Source of the DNA: SLQH01 sp964612995
Lineage (GTDB): Bacteria > Planctomycetota > UBA11346
Direction of reading: 5' to 3'
DNA length: 9,640 bases
Assembly (NCBI GenBank): GCA_964612995.1
Contig: CAZTGE010000149.1
Location: 1-9,640 of the forward strand
A program made the position numbers and the translations under genes. The stretch's first letter is position 1. The number at the start of each line of letters is the position of its first letter. Below the pieces are notes generated by a model. The model had not been told where the DNA came from and made no database searches. It worked only from the letters and a program-made list of their open reading frames with translations. This document shows, in pieces, positions 1 to 5,587 of the stretch.

Positions 1-136
1 GGATAGTCGTCTGATGTATTGTCCCCATGCCATGTCCCAGTGTTTGCATGTCCCCCGATTTCTGTCCCGGATAGTCGTCTGATGTATTGTCCCCATGCCA
101 TGTCCCAGTGTTTGCATGTCCCCTGATTTCTGTCCC
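1..136. repeat. 68-bp tandem repeat, two copies, TGTCCC-rich
   Basis: Two adjacent copies (1-68 and 69-136) differ at one base (C56 against T124). Each copy holds four direct TGTCCC motifs, in the first copy at 20, 33, 49 and 63, so they recur every 13-16 bases. The block ends four bases before the open EF-hand frame begins, and a TGA at 138-140 closes that frame on its left side. Iterated short direct motifs of this kind resemble protein-binding sites at the end of a transposable element, but no transposase is visible in the window and the left side is cut by the window edge. Assignment to a mobile element is inference; the repeat itself is seen directly. Confidence 0.9.
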
Positions 137-140
137 CTGA

Positions 141-863
141 TCTCGAGGAGGCTGCGGTGGCCACGGCCTTGGCTGCCACGGCAAGCCCACCCCCGAGCAG
201 AAGGCCGAGCATAAGGCCGAGCACAAGGCCAAGGCCTTCGCCCGCTTTGACGCCGACCAGGACGGCGCCATCACCCTCCAGGAGTTCGTGAAGTTCCCCG
301 AGCAATCGCAGCCCGAGGGCGTCGGCGAGGACATGATCAAGTTCGCCAAAGCCATGCGCGAGCGCCGCGTCGCCATGCACAAGGCCGTGTTCCCCCTGGC
401 CGACGCCGATGGCGACGGGAAGCTGACCAAGGAGGAATTCGATACCTGCCGCAGTCACACCCAAAAGCTGTCCTTCGCCGAGGCCGACGCAGATGGCGAC
501 GGAGCGGTCACCATGAAGGAGCTCAAGGCCTTCCTGCCGGCGCCGCCGCCCCAGCCCGCCGGTCGGGGCTGCGGCAAGCACGCCGAGGGCAAGGAATGCG
601 GCAAGCACGCCGAGGGCAAGGCCAGCGGCAAGCGCGCTGAGGGCAAGGGCTGCGGCAAGCACGCCGAAGGCAGGGGCTGCGGCAAGCGCGTTGAGGGCAG
701 GGGCTGCGGCAAGCACCGTCCGGCCGACGCCTTCCAGCGCGCCGACACCGACCAGGACGGCAAGCTCAGCCCCGAGGAGTGGGAGAGCATCCGACCTTTC
801 CCGCACCACGGTCGCCACTGCGGCAAGTGCGGCGGGAGCGGCAAGATCGAAGCCGAAGGCTGA
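141..863 (+). CDS. EF-hand calcium-binding protein, 5'-truncated
   Basis: The frame opens after a TGA at 138-140 and ends at TGA 861-863. It has four canonical 12-residue EF-hand loops of the D-x-D-x-D-G-x-[ILV]-x-x-x-E type: DADQDGAITLQE (249-284), DADGDGKLTKEE (402-437), DADGDGAVTMKE (486-521) and DTDQDGKLSPEE (744-779). These would bind Ca2+. Between loops three and four is a run of 9-residue GCGKHAEGK-type repeats, and the C-terminus is also Gly/Cys/His-rich. The only conventional start in frame is GTG 288, which follows an AGGAG only three bases away and would discard the first perfect EF-hand. No ATG, GTG or TTG lies in frame from 141 to 287. The original start, and probably a signal peptide, therefore lay to the left and was lost at the 68-bp repeats. 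A response-regulator start follows 13 bases downstream, so this was probably an operon. It may be non-functional, or expressed from GTG 288 with three EF-hands (191 residues). Confidence 0.8.
   Translation, partial: SRGGCGGHGLGCHGKPTPEQKAEHKAEHKAKAFARFDADQDGAITLQEFVKFPEQSQPEGVGEDMIKFAKAMRERRVAMHKAVFPLADADGDGKLTKEEFDTCRSHTQKLSFAEADADGDGAVTMKELKAFLPAPPPQPAGRGCGKHAEGKECGKHAEGKASGKRAEGKGCGKHAEGRGCGKRVEGRGCGKHRPADAFQRADTDQDGKLSPEEWESIRPFPHHGRHCGKCGGSGKIEAEG
567..716 (+). repeat. 27-bp coding tandem repeat (GCGKHAEGK)
   Basis: Five full 27-bp units (567, 594, 621, 648, 675) and a partial sixth (702-716) encode GCGKHAEGK, ECGKHAEGK, ASGKRAEGK, GCGKHAEGR, GCGKRVEGR and GCGKH. Cys, His and Lys recur at fixed spacing, so the segment is basic and could bind metal; that function is inference. 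Units diverge by a few bases each, so copy number could vary by slippage. Confidence 0.9.
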
Positions 864-876
864 CCCCACCCTGACC

Positions 877-927
877 ATGCGGCTACTTGTGGTCGAGGAC
901 TACGCCGACCTTCGCGCCAGTCTACAG
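877..927 (+). pseudogene. Response regulator receiver domain, N-terminal stub
   Basis: From ATG 877 the frame reads MRLLVVEDYADLRASL, a typical first strand and first helix of a two-component receiver domain; E7-D8 are the acidic pair that binds Mg2+ next to the phosphorylated Asp. After about residue 17 the resemblance ends abruptly. The frame stays open to 1317 but passes through hairpin-repeat DNA (GTAACC palindrome from 953, inverted arm from 1002), so the catalytic Asp, the rest of the receiver and any output domain are missing. It starts 13 bases after the EF-hand stop with no clear ribosome binding site, consistent with a former EF-hand/response regulator operon. Sixteen residues is a short match, but the pattern is characteristic. 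Confidence 0.6.
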
Positions 928-952
928 TGCAGACATCCGAGGAAAGGCCGAG

Positions 953-987
953 GTAACCACTCATGCCCGATGGGCCTGAGTGGTTAC
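953..987. repeat. Outer palindrome next to left arm
   Basis: GTAACCACTCA (953-963) pairs perfectly with TGAGTGGTTAC (977-987). Inside, GCCC (965-968) pairs with GGGC (972-975) around GAT, giving about 15 paired positions. It lies between the break in the response-regulator frame and the left hairpin arm. It is the positional counterpart of the palindrome at 3161-3197 on the far side of the GH10 block. Confidence 0.85.
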
Positions 988-1001
988 AACGGCAGCAACT
1001 A

Positions 1002-1179
1002 CTCAGGGCCTTCGCCCCCACGGTCCTCATTGCGTGAGGACCTGCCCCTCTGGCTTTGTCGTGGTTCGCCTGAATCTGCCTGCAGATTCAGGCGTGGGCG
1101 TGGGCGGATCGGCTGCGCCGATTGTATCCGCCCAACACCACTCGACGCCAGACGCCATCGGGTGCGATGGAGCCCCGAA
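1002..1179 (-). repeat. Left hairpin-array arm (inverted copy of 2863-3142)
   Basis: Read on the minus strand this matches 2863-3142 over most of its length with scattered differences, but lacks about 105 bases present in the right arm. Hairpins in order on the plus strand: GGGCC-TTC-type around 1006-1017; GTCCTCA/TGAGGAC (about 1023-1042); a perfect 12-bp stem CGCCTGAATCTG/CAGATTCAGGCG with loop CCTG (1067-1094); a nested stem GGGCGGAT...ATCCGCCC (1102-1133) enclosing ATCGGC-TGC-GCCGAT; and CCATCG/CGATGG (about 1155-1170). On the minus strand the three-base loops read GCA or GAA, so the array has a direction, opposite to the right arm. Confidence 0.85.
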
Positions 1180-1354
1180 GATGCCAACGACGCATCCTCT
1201 GGTGCCCGAACTGGTCGATGCTGTCCCACGCGCTGCGGGGCGCCGCACTTCCACAGGTCGGACTCCCGCGCCGTCTGGCGCACGACCTGGCTGCTGGAAC
1301 CGCGCCCGGTCGACTGAGCCACCGATCCCGAGGGAAGGCTCCGCCGCCCGCCGC
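1180..1354. other. Unassigned stretch between left arm and GH10 stop
   Basis: No recognisable gene. Short open frames cross it on both strands, one plus-strand frame ending at 1315-1317, but none has a start context or a family motif. On the minus strand GGCGGAGCC (1345-1337) repeats a small hairpin with a GGA loop that also occurs at 9603-9611, so the hairpin array may extend to here. No U-rich terminator follows the GH10 stop. Confidence 0.4.
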
Positions 1355-2686
1355 TCACACCGTGATCGTCATCTCCGGGCACGCCACGTGCGGATCTACG
1401 CGCAGGCGGCGACAGCGTGGCTGCCCGCGTTCGTCCCGCCAGCGGGCGATGTAGTCCCCGTGGAACACGCGGCCGTCGACGCAACCATCGGTGTCGGTGG
1501 TCGTCTCGATGCGGCTGTGCCATTCGTGGTTGATCAGCTTGTCGAGGGTGCGATAGAGGCTGGAGGGTACGTAGCCCCGGCGATCGAAGAACTCGCTGCC
1601 GCCCCAGTAGGTGATGTGCTCGACCGCTCTGTGGCCGAAGGCCACCGTGTAATAATCGGCCACATAGCGATCGCGCACCGCGAGCTTGGCTTCCTCCGCG
1701 AGCTCGGGGTCGGGGCAGCCCTTGAGGTGGGCCCAGAACTCCGAGACCTGCAGCGGTAGGCCCGGCGCCGCGAGCTCGTCGAGTGTCGAACGCACCGCGG
1801 CCATCGGATACCACTTGCCCACATGCGCCTGAGTTCCGAGCGCATCGGGCGCGGCGCCGCGCGCGATCAGGGCTTCGGCGAGCTCGACGAAACGCCGTCG
1901 CTGTTGCGCCGCGGTCACGCCCTTCATGTCGGTGAAATCGACCTCCAGGCCGTAGTCGTTGATCACGTAGCGGCCGTCCGGATCGGCATCCTTGGCCCAG
2001 CCCACGGCCGGTTCGATGTAGGAGAGCATCTCCTCGATCGGCTCCAGGTGCGGCCAGTCACGCTGCGCGAGATTGCGCAGGGAGGGCTCCCAGAGCGCCT
2101 CGTTGACCAGGTCCCAGAGTTTGACCCGCCCACCGACGGCGCCGATCAGGCTGCGGCAGTTCTCCTCGACCAGCCGCAGCTGTCGTTCATAGGGGTAGCG
2201 CTGGGCCCACTTGGGTATCGCCTTCTCGACGGTCCACACCAAGGGATGTCCGCGTACGCGCAGCCCCTTGGCCAGGGCCCAGTCGATTTCGTCCAGGAAG
2301 GTGCCCAGCACCCGACGCCCCTCGAGGTGCTCGATCGGCTGGTGCCACTTCTCATCCCAGTAGCATTTGGCCGTGGTACAGTTGAACAAGTCGCAGAATA
2401 GCGCATTGCGCGCGGCGATCGCCGGATCGCTCTCCGCGGCGAGCGTGCTCGCGCCCGAGAGTCCGAAGTCGAAGGCATGGTCGAGCTGATCGATCTCCAC
2501 CGCCAGCCCCGCCTGTGCCGTGCCGGCCGCATCGACGAAGCGCCAGCGCACCGGCGCCATCCGGTGTGCCGCGATACCCGAGCGCGCCTCCTCGAGCACC
2601 CGGGCTCGGACCTCCGGCTCCTCGTAGATGAGCAACTCTTTCTCGGCCGCCCACTCTTCGCCCTCGTTGACGGTCTGCTTCGCCAT
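1355..2686 (-). CDS. Glycoside hydrolase family 10 (endo-beta-1,4-xylanase family)
   Basis: 443 residues from ATG 2686 (MAKQTVNEGEEW). GH10 enzymes are retaining hydrolases that cut beta-1,4-xylan backbones. Landmarks in order: an N-terminal beta-rich stretch with HAFDFG (70-75), seen before the barrel in many bacterial GH10 proteins; a substrate-loop-like YWDEKW (109-114); RGHPLVW (145-151); WDLVNEAL (191-198) with acid/base Glu196; INDYG (242-246); TQAHVGKW (285-292); VSEFW (314-318) with nucleophile Glu316; and ITYWGGSE (358-365). Both catalytic Glu are present, so the enzyme is probably active. The start is fixed by a GAGGAG 8 bases upstream. No signal peptide is visible, so it is either intracellular, acting on imported xylo-oligosaccharides, or exported by another route. 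About 55 residues follow the last barrel motif. The gene stands alone between two inverted hairpin arms with no sugar transporter or other hydrolase beside it. Exact substrate is not decided by sequence. Confidence 0.9.
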   Translation of the reverse strand: MAKQTVNEGEEWAAEKELLIYEEPEVRARVLEEARSGIAAHRMAPVRWRFVDAAGTAQAGLAVEIDQLDHAFDFGLSGASTLAAESDPAIAARNALFCDLFNCTTAKCYWDEKWHQPIEHLEGRRVLGTFLDEIDWALAKGLRVRGHPLVWTVEKAIPKWAQRYPYERQLRLVEENCRSLIGAVGGRVKLWDLVNEALWEPSLRNLAQRDWPHLEPIEEMLSYIEPAVGWAKDADPDGRYVINDYGLEVDFTDMKGVTAAQQRRRFVELAEALIARGAAPDALGTQAHVGKWYPMAAVRSTLDELAAPGLPLQVSEFWAHLKGCPDPELAEEAKLAVRDRYVADYYTVAFGHRAVEHITYWGGSEFFDRRGYVPSSLYRTLDKLINHEWHSRIETTTDTDGCVDGRVFHGDYIARWRDERGQPRCRRLRVDPHVACPEMTITV

Positions 2687-2694
2687 GTCGATCT

Positions 2695-2700
2695 CTCCTC
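2695..2700 (-). promoter_or_regulatory. Ribosome binding site of the GH10 gene
   Basis: GAGGAG on the minus strand, 8 bases from ATG 2686, is a strong Shine-Dalgarno match. It decides this start over the 95-codon upstream extension in the same frame, which would be translated through the hairpin arm. Confidence 0.85.
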
Positions 2701-2707
2701 GCTTTCG

Positions 2708-2725
2708 GGTCGACCATGGTCGACC
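2708..2725. promoter_or_regulatory. 18-bp perfect palindrome, candidate operator of GH10
   Basis: GGTCGACCATGGTCGACC is its own reverse complement and is built of two GGTCGACC palindromes separated by AT. It begins 21 bases upstream of the GH10 ATG, next to the ribosome binding site, where a bound repressor could block transcription or initiation. Carbohydrate genes are often controlled by dimeric repressors with operators of this size; which family would bind here is unknown. Confidence 0.45.
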
Positions 2726-2735
2726 ACTGCTGCCG

Positions 2736-2770
2736 GTGGCAACACTCGATTTCCGGCCGGGCGTTGCCAC
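2736..2770 (-). promoter_or_regulatory. Inverted repeat in the GH10 leader region
   Basis: GTGGCAAC (2736-2743) pairs with GTTGCCAC (2763-2770) across 19 bases. A second hairpin, GGCTGT-GAA-ACAGCC, lies at 2777-2791 and a third, GTGCC/GGCAC, at 2805-2818. All are upstream of the candidate operator. They could shape the leader mRNA or be protein sites; no clear -35/-10 pair was found among them, so the transcription start is not placed. Confidence 0.4.
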
Positions 2771-2862
2771 ATGTGCGGCTGTGAAACAGCCAGGAGCCGC
2801 ATCCGTGCCAGGGGGCACGTCTTCGCAACCGTGACATGGCGCTGGGCGGAACCTCCCACTAT

Positions 2863-3142
2863 TTCGGGGCCCCATCGCACCCGATGGGGTCTGGCGCTGA
2901 GTGGTGGGCGAAGCGGGTATCGCCGCAGGCGATAGCTGGCCCCAGTGAGGCCAGCGGCCCGTGGAGCGCAAGCGCAGCCCCGCAGGCCGTCAGGCCGAGG
3001 AGCAAGTGCCGCCGGAGGGCGGATACGTTTCGGCGCAGCCGATCCGCCCACGCCTGGATCTGCCTGCAGATTCAGGCGAACCACGACAAAGCCAGGGGGG
3101 TAGGTCCTCACGCAGTGAGGACCGTAGGGGCGAAGCCCCTGG
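2863..3142 (+). repeat. Right hairpin-array arm, REP-like
   Basis: A chain of hairpins on the plus strand: CCCCATCG/CGATGGGG (2870-2889); GC-GAA-GC (2908-2914); TATCGCC-GCA-GGCGATA (2918-2934); GCTGGCC/GGCCAGC (2935-2955); AGCGC/GCGCA region (2965-2976); CCGCC/GGCGG (3009-3022); nested GGCGGAT/ATCCGCC (3018-3048) around TCGGC-GCA-GCCGA; CGCCTG..ATCTG/CAGAT..CAGGCG (3051-3078, one mismatch); GGTCCTCAC-GCA-GTGAGGACC (3103-3123); AGGGGC-GAA-GCCCCT (3126-3140). GTAG stands at the 5' foot of the last two (3100-3103, 3124-3127) and GTGG before those at 2908 and 2965. A 5' GTRG tetranucleotide is typical of REP elements handled by REP-associated tyrosine transposases. The array lacks plus-strand stops in some frames, which creates spurious open frames. 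Confidence 0.85.
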
Positions 3143-3160
3143 ATGGTTACATGGGTTCTT

Positions 3161-3197
3161 GCCATCCATGAACGGCAATCTGGCGCTCATGGATGGC
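3161..3197. repeat. Outer palindrome next to right arm
   Basis: GCCATCCATGA (3161-3171) pairs perfectly with TCATGGATGGC (3187-3197) over a 15-base spacer. An overlapping pair, GGATGG (3141-3146) with CCATCC (3162-3167), could form instead. It lies downstream of the M48-like gene on the minus strand, but no T-run follows on that strand, so an intrinsic terminator is doubtful. Its position mirrors the palindrome at 953-987. Confidence 0.8.
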
Positions 3198-3219
3198 AGC
3201 CCACTGTTCACCTCGGTCT

Positions 3220-3260
3220 CGGGTCTTGCTGAACCCGGCGGGGGCAGGAACAGCACCCCC
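3220..3260 (-). terminator. Possible stem-loops after the M48-like gene
   Basis: Within 70 bases downstream of the stop at 3287 the minus strand can form GGGGG/CCCCC (3260-3240) and CGGGT/ACCCG (3237-3220). Neither is followed by a U-tract, so this would be an atypical terminator at best. Confidence 0.2.
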
Positions 3261-3286
3261 TCGTGTCGTTCGGCTGTCTGTCGTGC

Positions 3287-3964
3287 TCAGGGGGTCGGCG
3301 AGTTGTCGCCGGCGCTGTGGCTGCCGCCAGCCAGCATCTGTTCGAGTGCGTGGGCCCGGTCGCTGCCGGCAGGATACCAGCGCGACCAGCGGCGCTGCCG
3401 GGTGCTGAGGAAATAATCGATCGCGGCCTGGACCGACGCACGGCGTCCCTCGGCGAGCAGCCGCTTCACCGCCCAGCGATCAGCCGCCGTTTCCTGCCGG
3501 CGGCGCAAGGTGTCGAAGCCGGCGTCGGTGCCGGGGGCCGGGGTTTCAGGCCAGCCGTACGGCACCAGTTCCTCGATGTGACCGAGTCGGCAATGGGCTT
3601 CTTCATGCCGGCGGACGAAGGCCAGCAGTGTGGCGTTGCCAGCGAAGTAGTCCGGGTTGATGCGGATGCGATACCCGCCGGTGGCCGGGTCGCGATCGGT
3701 CATCCCGCCGTCGCGCAGGGTGATGTCCTCGATCCACACGATCGGTAGTTCACCTTGGCACGGGTCTGTCGCGGTCGCGGTCGCGGTCGCATTCGGCTTC
3801 TGGGGTGCATCCCCGTCTTGTGCGCAGGCGGCAGCGATGAGCATCAGGCCTGCCGTGAGGAAGGCCGTCGTGCGTGGGGTGGCGGGCCGGGCGCCAGCAC
3901 TCATGTGCCGGCTCATGGCATTGCCGCCGGACGTGTCGGATCTGGCGAACAGCGATCCGGGCAT
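3287..3964 (-). CDS. M48-like HExxH metalloprotease lipoprotein
   Basis: 225 residues from ATG 3964. A hydrophobic stretch (about 32-46) ends in LIAAAC with Cys47, a plausible lipobox, so the protein is predicted to be a lipid-anchored envelope protein. A low-complexity Ala/Thr linker (59-66) follows, then the catalytic signature HEEAH (120-124) in a helix, and ETAAD (158-162), the E-x-x-A-D that supplies the third zinc ligand in M48-type gluzincins. A later SDRAHALEQML (201-211) resembles the C-terminal His/Arg segment of that family. The domain is short and lacks membrane helices, unlike HtpX/Ste24, so closer to the soluble periplasmic M48 branch. The start overlaps the stop of the upstream gene (TGATG) and has AGAGGG six bases before it. 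ATGs at residues 17 or 21 would give a more usual signal-peptide length. Substrate unknown; family placement rests on motifs only. Confidence 0.65.
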   Translation of the reverse strand: MPGSLFARSDTSGGNAMSRHMSAGARPATPRTTAFLTAGLMLIAAACAQDGDAPQKPNATATATATDPCQGELPIVWIEDITLRDGGMTDRDPATGGYRIRINPDYFAGNATLLAFVRRHEEAHCRLGHIEELVPYGWPETPAPGTDAGFDTLRRRQETAADRWAVKRLLAEGRRASVQAAIDYFLSTRQRRWSRWYPAGSDRAHALEQMLAGGSHSAGDNSPTP

Positions 3965-5580
3965 CAGCCACCCTCTGTTCCGCCGGTATCGGGATCTGTA
4001 TTGGTGGTGGCCGTTTCGCTGCCCATCACCCGGATGGGCACGCGGATGGTCGGATGCTCATCGAGATCGGTGGTGATCGACAGCTGGGTCATCCTCGTCC
4101 GCTGGCCGCGAGCGGTGACCCTGACCTCGAGATCGAGCTGCCCATGGGCGGGCAGCGGTTCGCGGGGTATGGCCACCCGGCAGCTGCGATCGACGCTGCG
4201 GGCGTAGAGCAGACGGGCATCTTTATCGAGATGGTTGTGCAGGCGCACCGTGATGCGATCGGATTCCTCCGGCAGCAACGGTTCGGTCTGCGGCACAGGT
4301 GGCGAACAGGTCACCGCGATGCCCACTGCGGCGGTCACTCGCAGCGGTCGGGTCAGCGGCGGCGAGTCGGCGCTGACCAGGAGCACTCGCTTGTCGTAGA
4401 CCGTTGCCGATTCCGGAGCGATGAAGGCCATGGGGATCAGCAGTTCCCCGTCTCGGCCGACCGCTGCCTCGAGTGGCAGGATCGCTTCCAGGCACGCGCA
4501 TTCGCTGCGCACATGGCTGATCCGCACGTCGCCATCGAAGGGATTGGGGCAGACGGCGAGGAAGGTGCGGGTCTCCTCTGGAGCGATGTACCCGATGTCC
4601 ATCCGCCCATCGGTGCAGGCAAGCCGCTGTAGGGCGGCCGGGTCCGCGTCATGGAGCATAGCCCGCATCGCGCTCGACCCGCCAGTGGTCACGGTCGCGA
4701 CCTGCGCGCCGTGGTTCAGGGTGAGAAAGGTCGGAGTCTCCACGAACCATTCACGCTCCCCGTTCAGCGCGCCGTGAGTCAGATCGGGGGCGGGAGGGGG
4801 CAGCCATTCGGGCAACTCCGGCGATCGTGGCGGCACCTGGATGAGCGCGACCCGCCCTTCACCCTTCGCGCGCAGGTCGGCGACGGCCGCCGGGAGCTGG
4901 TCGCGACAGTGGGGGCAATCATGGCGATAGAGCACAACGGTCCACCGGCCGGTCGTGACCTCTGCCTCGGCGACGATGTGCGGGATCAGCGGCAGTCGGG
5001 TTCCGGTCCAGGCTGCGGGTTGAAGCACCACCATCCCTGAGCTGCCGATGATGGTCCCATCCGACGCCAGCTGCGAGGGGGTGTAGAGTGCGGTGGCGAC
5101 AGTCAGCGGGATGCTGGTGAGCAACCACAGGGCGATCACCGCTTTGCCCAACGGGTGGCGGAACCCCGTGCGCGGGGGCGGGTGATCCGTGTCGTGTCTG
5201 GGTGGGGGGCGGAACACCAGCAGGGCGGCGAGGATGGCGATGTCCATGACCAGGGTGATACGTGGGTCGACGGTGACCACGCCGAAGCAGCCACAGGATT
5301 CGGCGCCGATCGCCGCTTTCCACACGGTGACGCCGGTGAACGCGGTGAAGCTGAGCACGGCCACGCCCCAGCTCAAACGGGGCCACAGCCCGGTGACCAG
5401 GGCCAGGCCGAGCAGGATCTCGACATTGAGCCATGCGATCTGGAATGGCCGCCAATCCAGCCAGATCTCCATGATCACCGGATGGGTCAGCAACTGATGC
5501 GCTTTCATCCCGGCGGCGGCCAGCAATAGCAGACCGGTGAGGATGGCGACGATACGATGGGCGCGGAAGTGCCGTAGCAT
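3964..5580 (-). CDS. MauE-type membrane protein fused to thioredoxin-like and DUF1573-like domains
   Basis: 538 residues from ATG 5580. Residues 1-125 form a four-helix MauE/DoxX-like domain (helices near 8-26, 47-66, 70-88, 107-124) with ESCGCFG (94-100), a Cys pair beside the membrane; MauE-type proteins are linked to disulfide formation in periplasmic partners. A fifth helix (146-165) leads to a periplasmic thioredoxin-like domain whose WTVVLYRHDCPHCRDQLP (213-230) carries a CPHC redox motif (Cys222, Cys225). The rest (about 335-520) is beta-rich, with ECACLEAILPLEAAVGRDGE (360-379) resembling the Cys-x-Cys start of DUF1573 Ig-like domains, then a second similar domain. Inference: a self-contained membrane-to-periplasm thiol relay. 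It is the first gene of a two-gene operon, overlapping the metalloprotease start by one base. The upstream extension of the frame to 6135 lies antisense to gspD and is rejected. The DUF1573 call is less certain than the first two domains. Confidence 0.75.
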   Translation of the reverse strand: MLRHFRAHRIVAILTGLLLLAAAGMKAHQLLTHPVIMEIWLDWRPFQIAWLNVEILLGLALVTGLWPRLSWGVAVLSFTAFTGVTVWKAAIGAESCGCFGVVTVDPRITLVMDIAILAALLVFRPPPRHDTDHPPPRTGFRHPLGKAVIALWLLTSIPLTVATALYTPSQLASDGTIIGSSGMVVLQPAAWTGTRLPLIPHIVAEAEVTTGRWTVVLYRHDCPHCRDQLPAAVADLRAKGEGRVALIQVPPRSPELPEWLPPPAPDLTHGALNGEREWFVETPTFLTLNHGAQVATVTTGGSSAMRAMLHDADPAALQRLACTDGRMDIGYIAPEETRTFLAVCPNPFDGDVRISHVRSECACLEAILPLEAAVGRDGELLIPMAFIAPESATVYDKRVLLVSADSPPLTRPLRVTAAVGIAVTCSPPVPQTEPLLPEESDRITVRLHNHLDKDARLLYARSVDRSCRVAIPREPLPAHGQLDLEVRVTARGQRTRMTQLSITTDLDEHPTIRVPIRVMGSETATTNTDPDTGGTEGG

Positions 5581-5587
5581 GCCGAGG

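Noticed and set aside
1..136. CRISPR array
   Set aside because: Two directly adjacent 68-bp copies without spacers, and far longer than CRISPR repeats.
455..1030. 191-codon minus-strand frame opposite the EF-hand gene
   Set aside because: Its repeats are only the reverse reading of the GCGKHAEGK units; the EF-hand loops establish the plus strand.
930..1317. Continuation of the response-regulator frame as a fusion protein
   Set aside because: The downstream translation is hairpin-array DNA with no domain; open only because the array lacks stops in that frame.
1823..2401. 192-codon plus-strand frame within the GH10 gene
   Set aside because: Antisense shadow; the GH10 catalytic motifs are on the minus strand.
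2687..2971. 95-codon upstream extension of the GH10 frame
   Set aside because: It passes through the hairpin arm and leader palindromes, has no family similarity, and a strong GAGGAG precedes ATG 2686.
3103..3140. Rho-independent terminators formed by the arm hairpins
   Set aside because: Strong GC stems but no T-run on either strand, and they occur in chains, unlike terminators.
2146..3165. 339-codon minus-strand frame across the right arm and GH10
   Set aside because: Arg/Pro/Ser-rich translation typical of an off-frame reading; overlaps the GH10 gene in another frame and the hairpin array.
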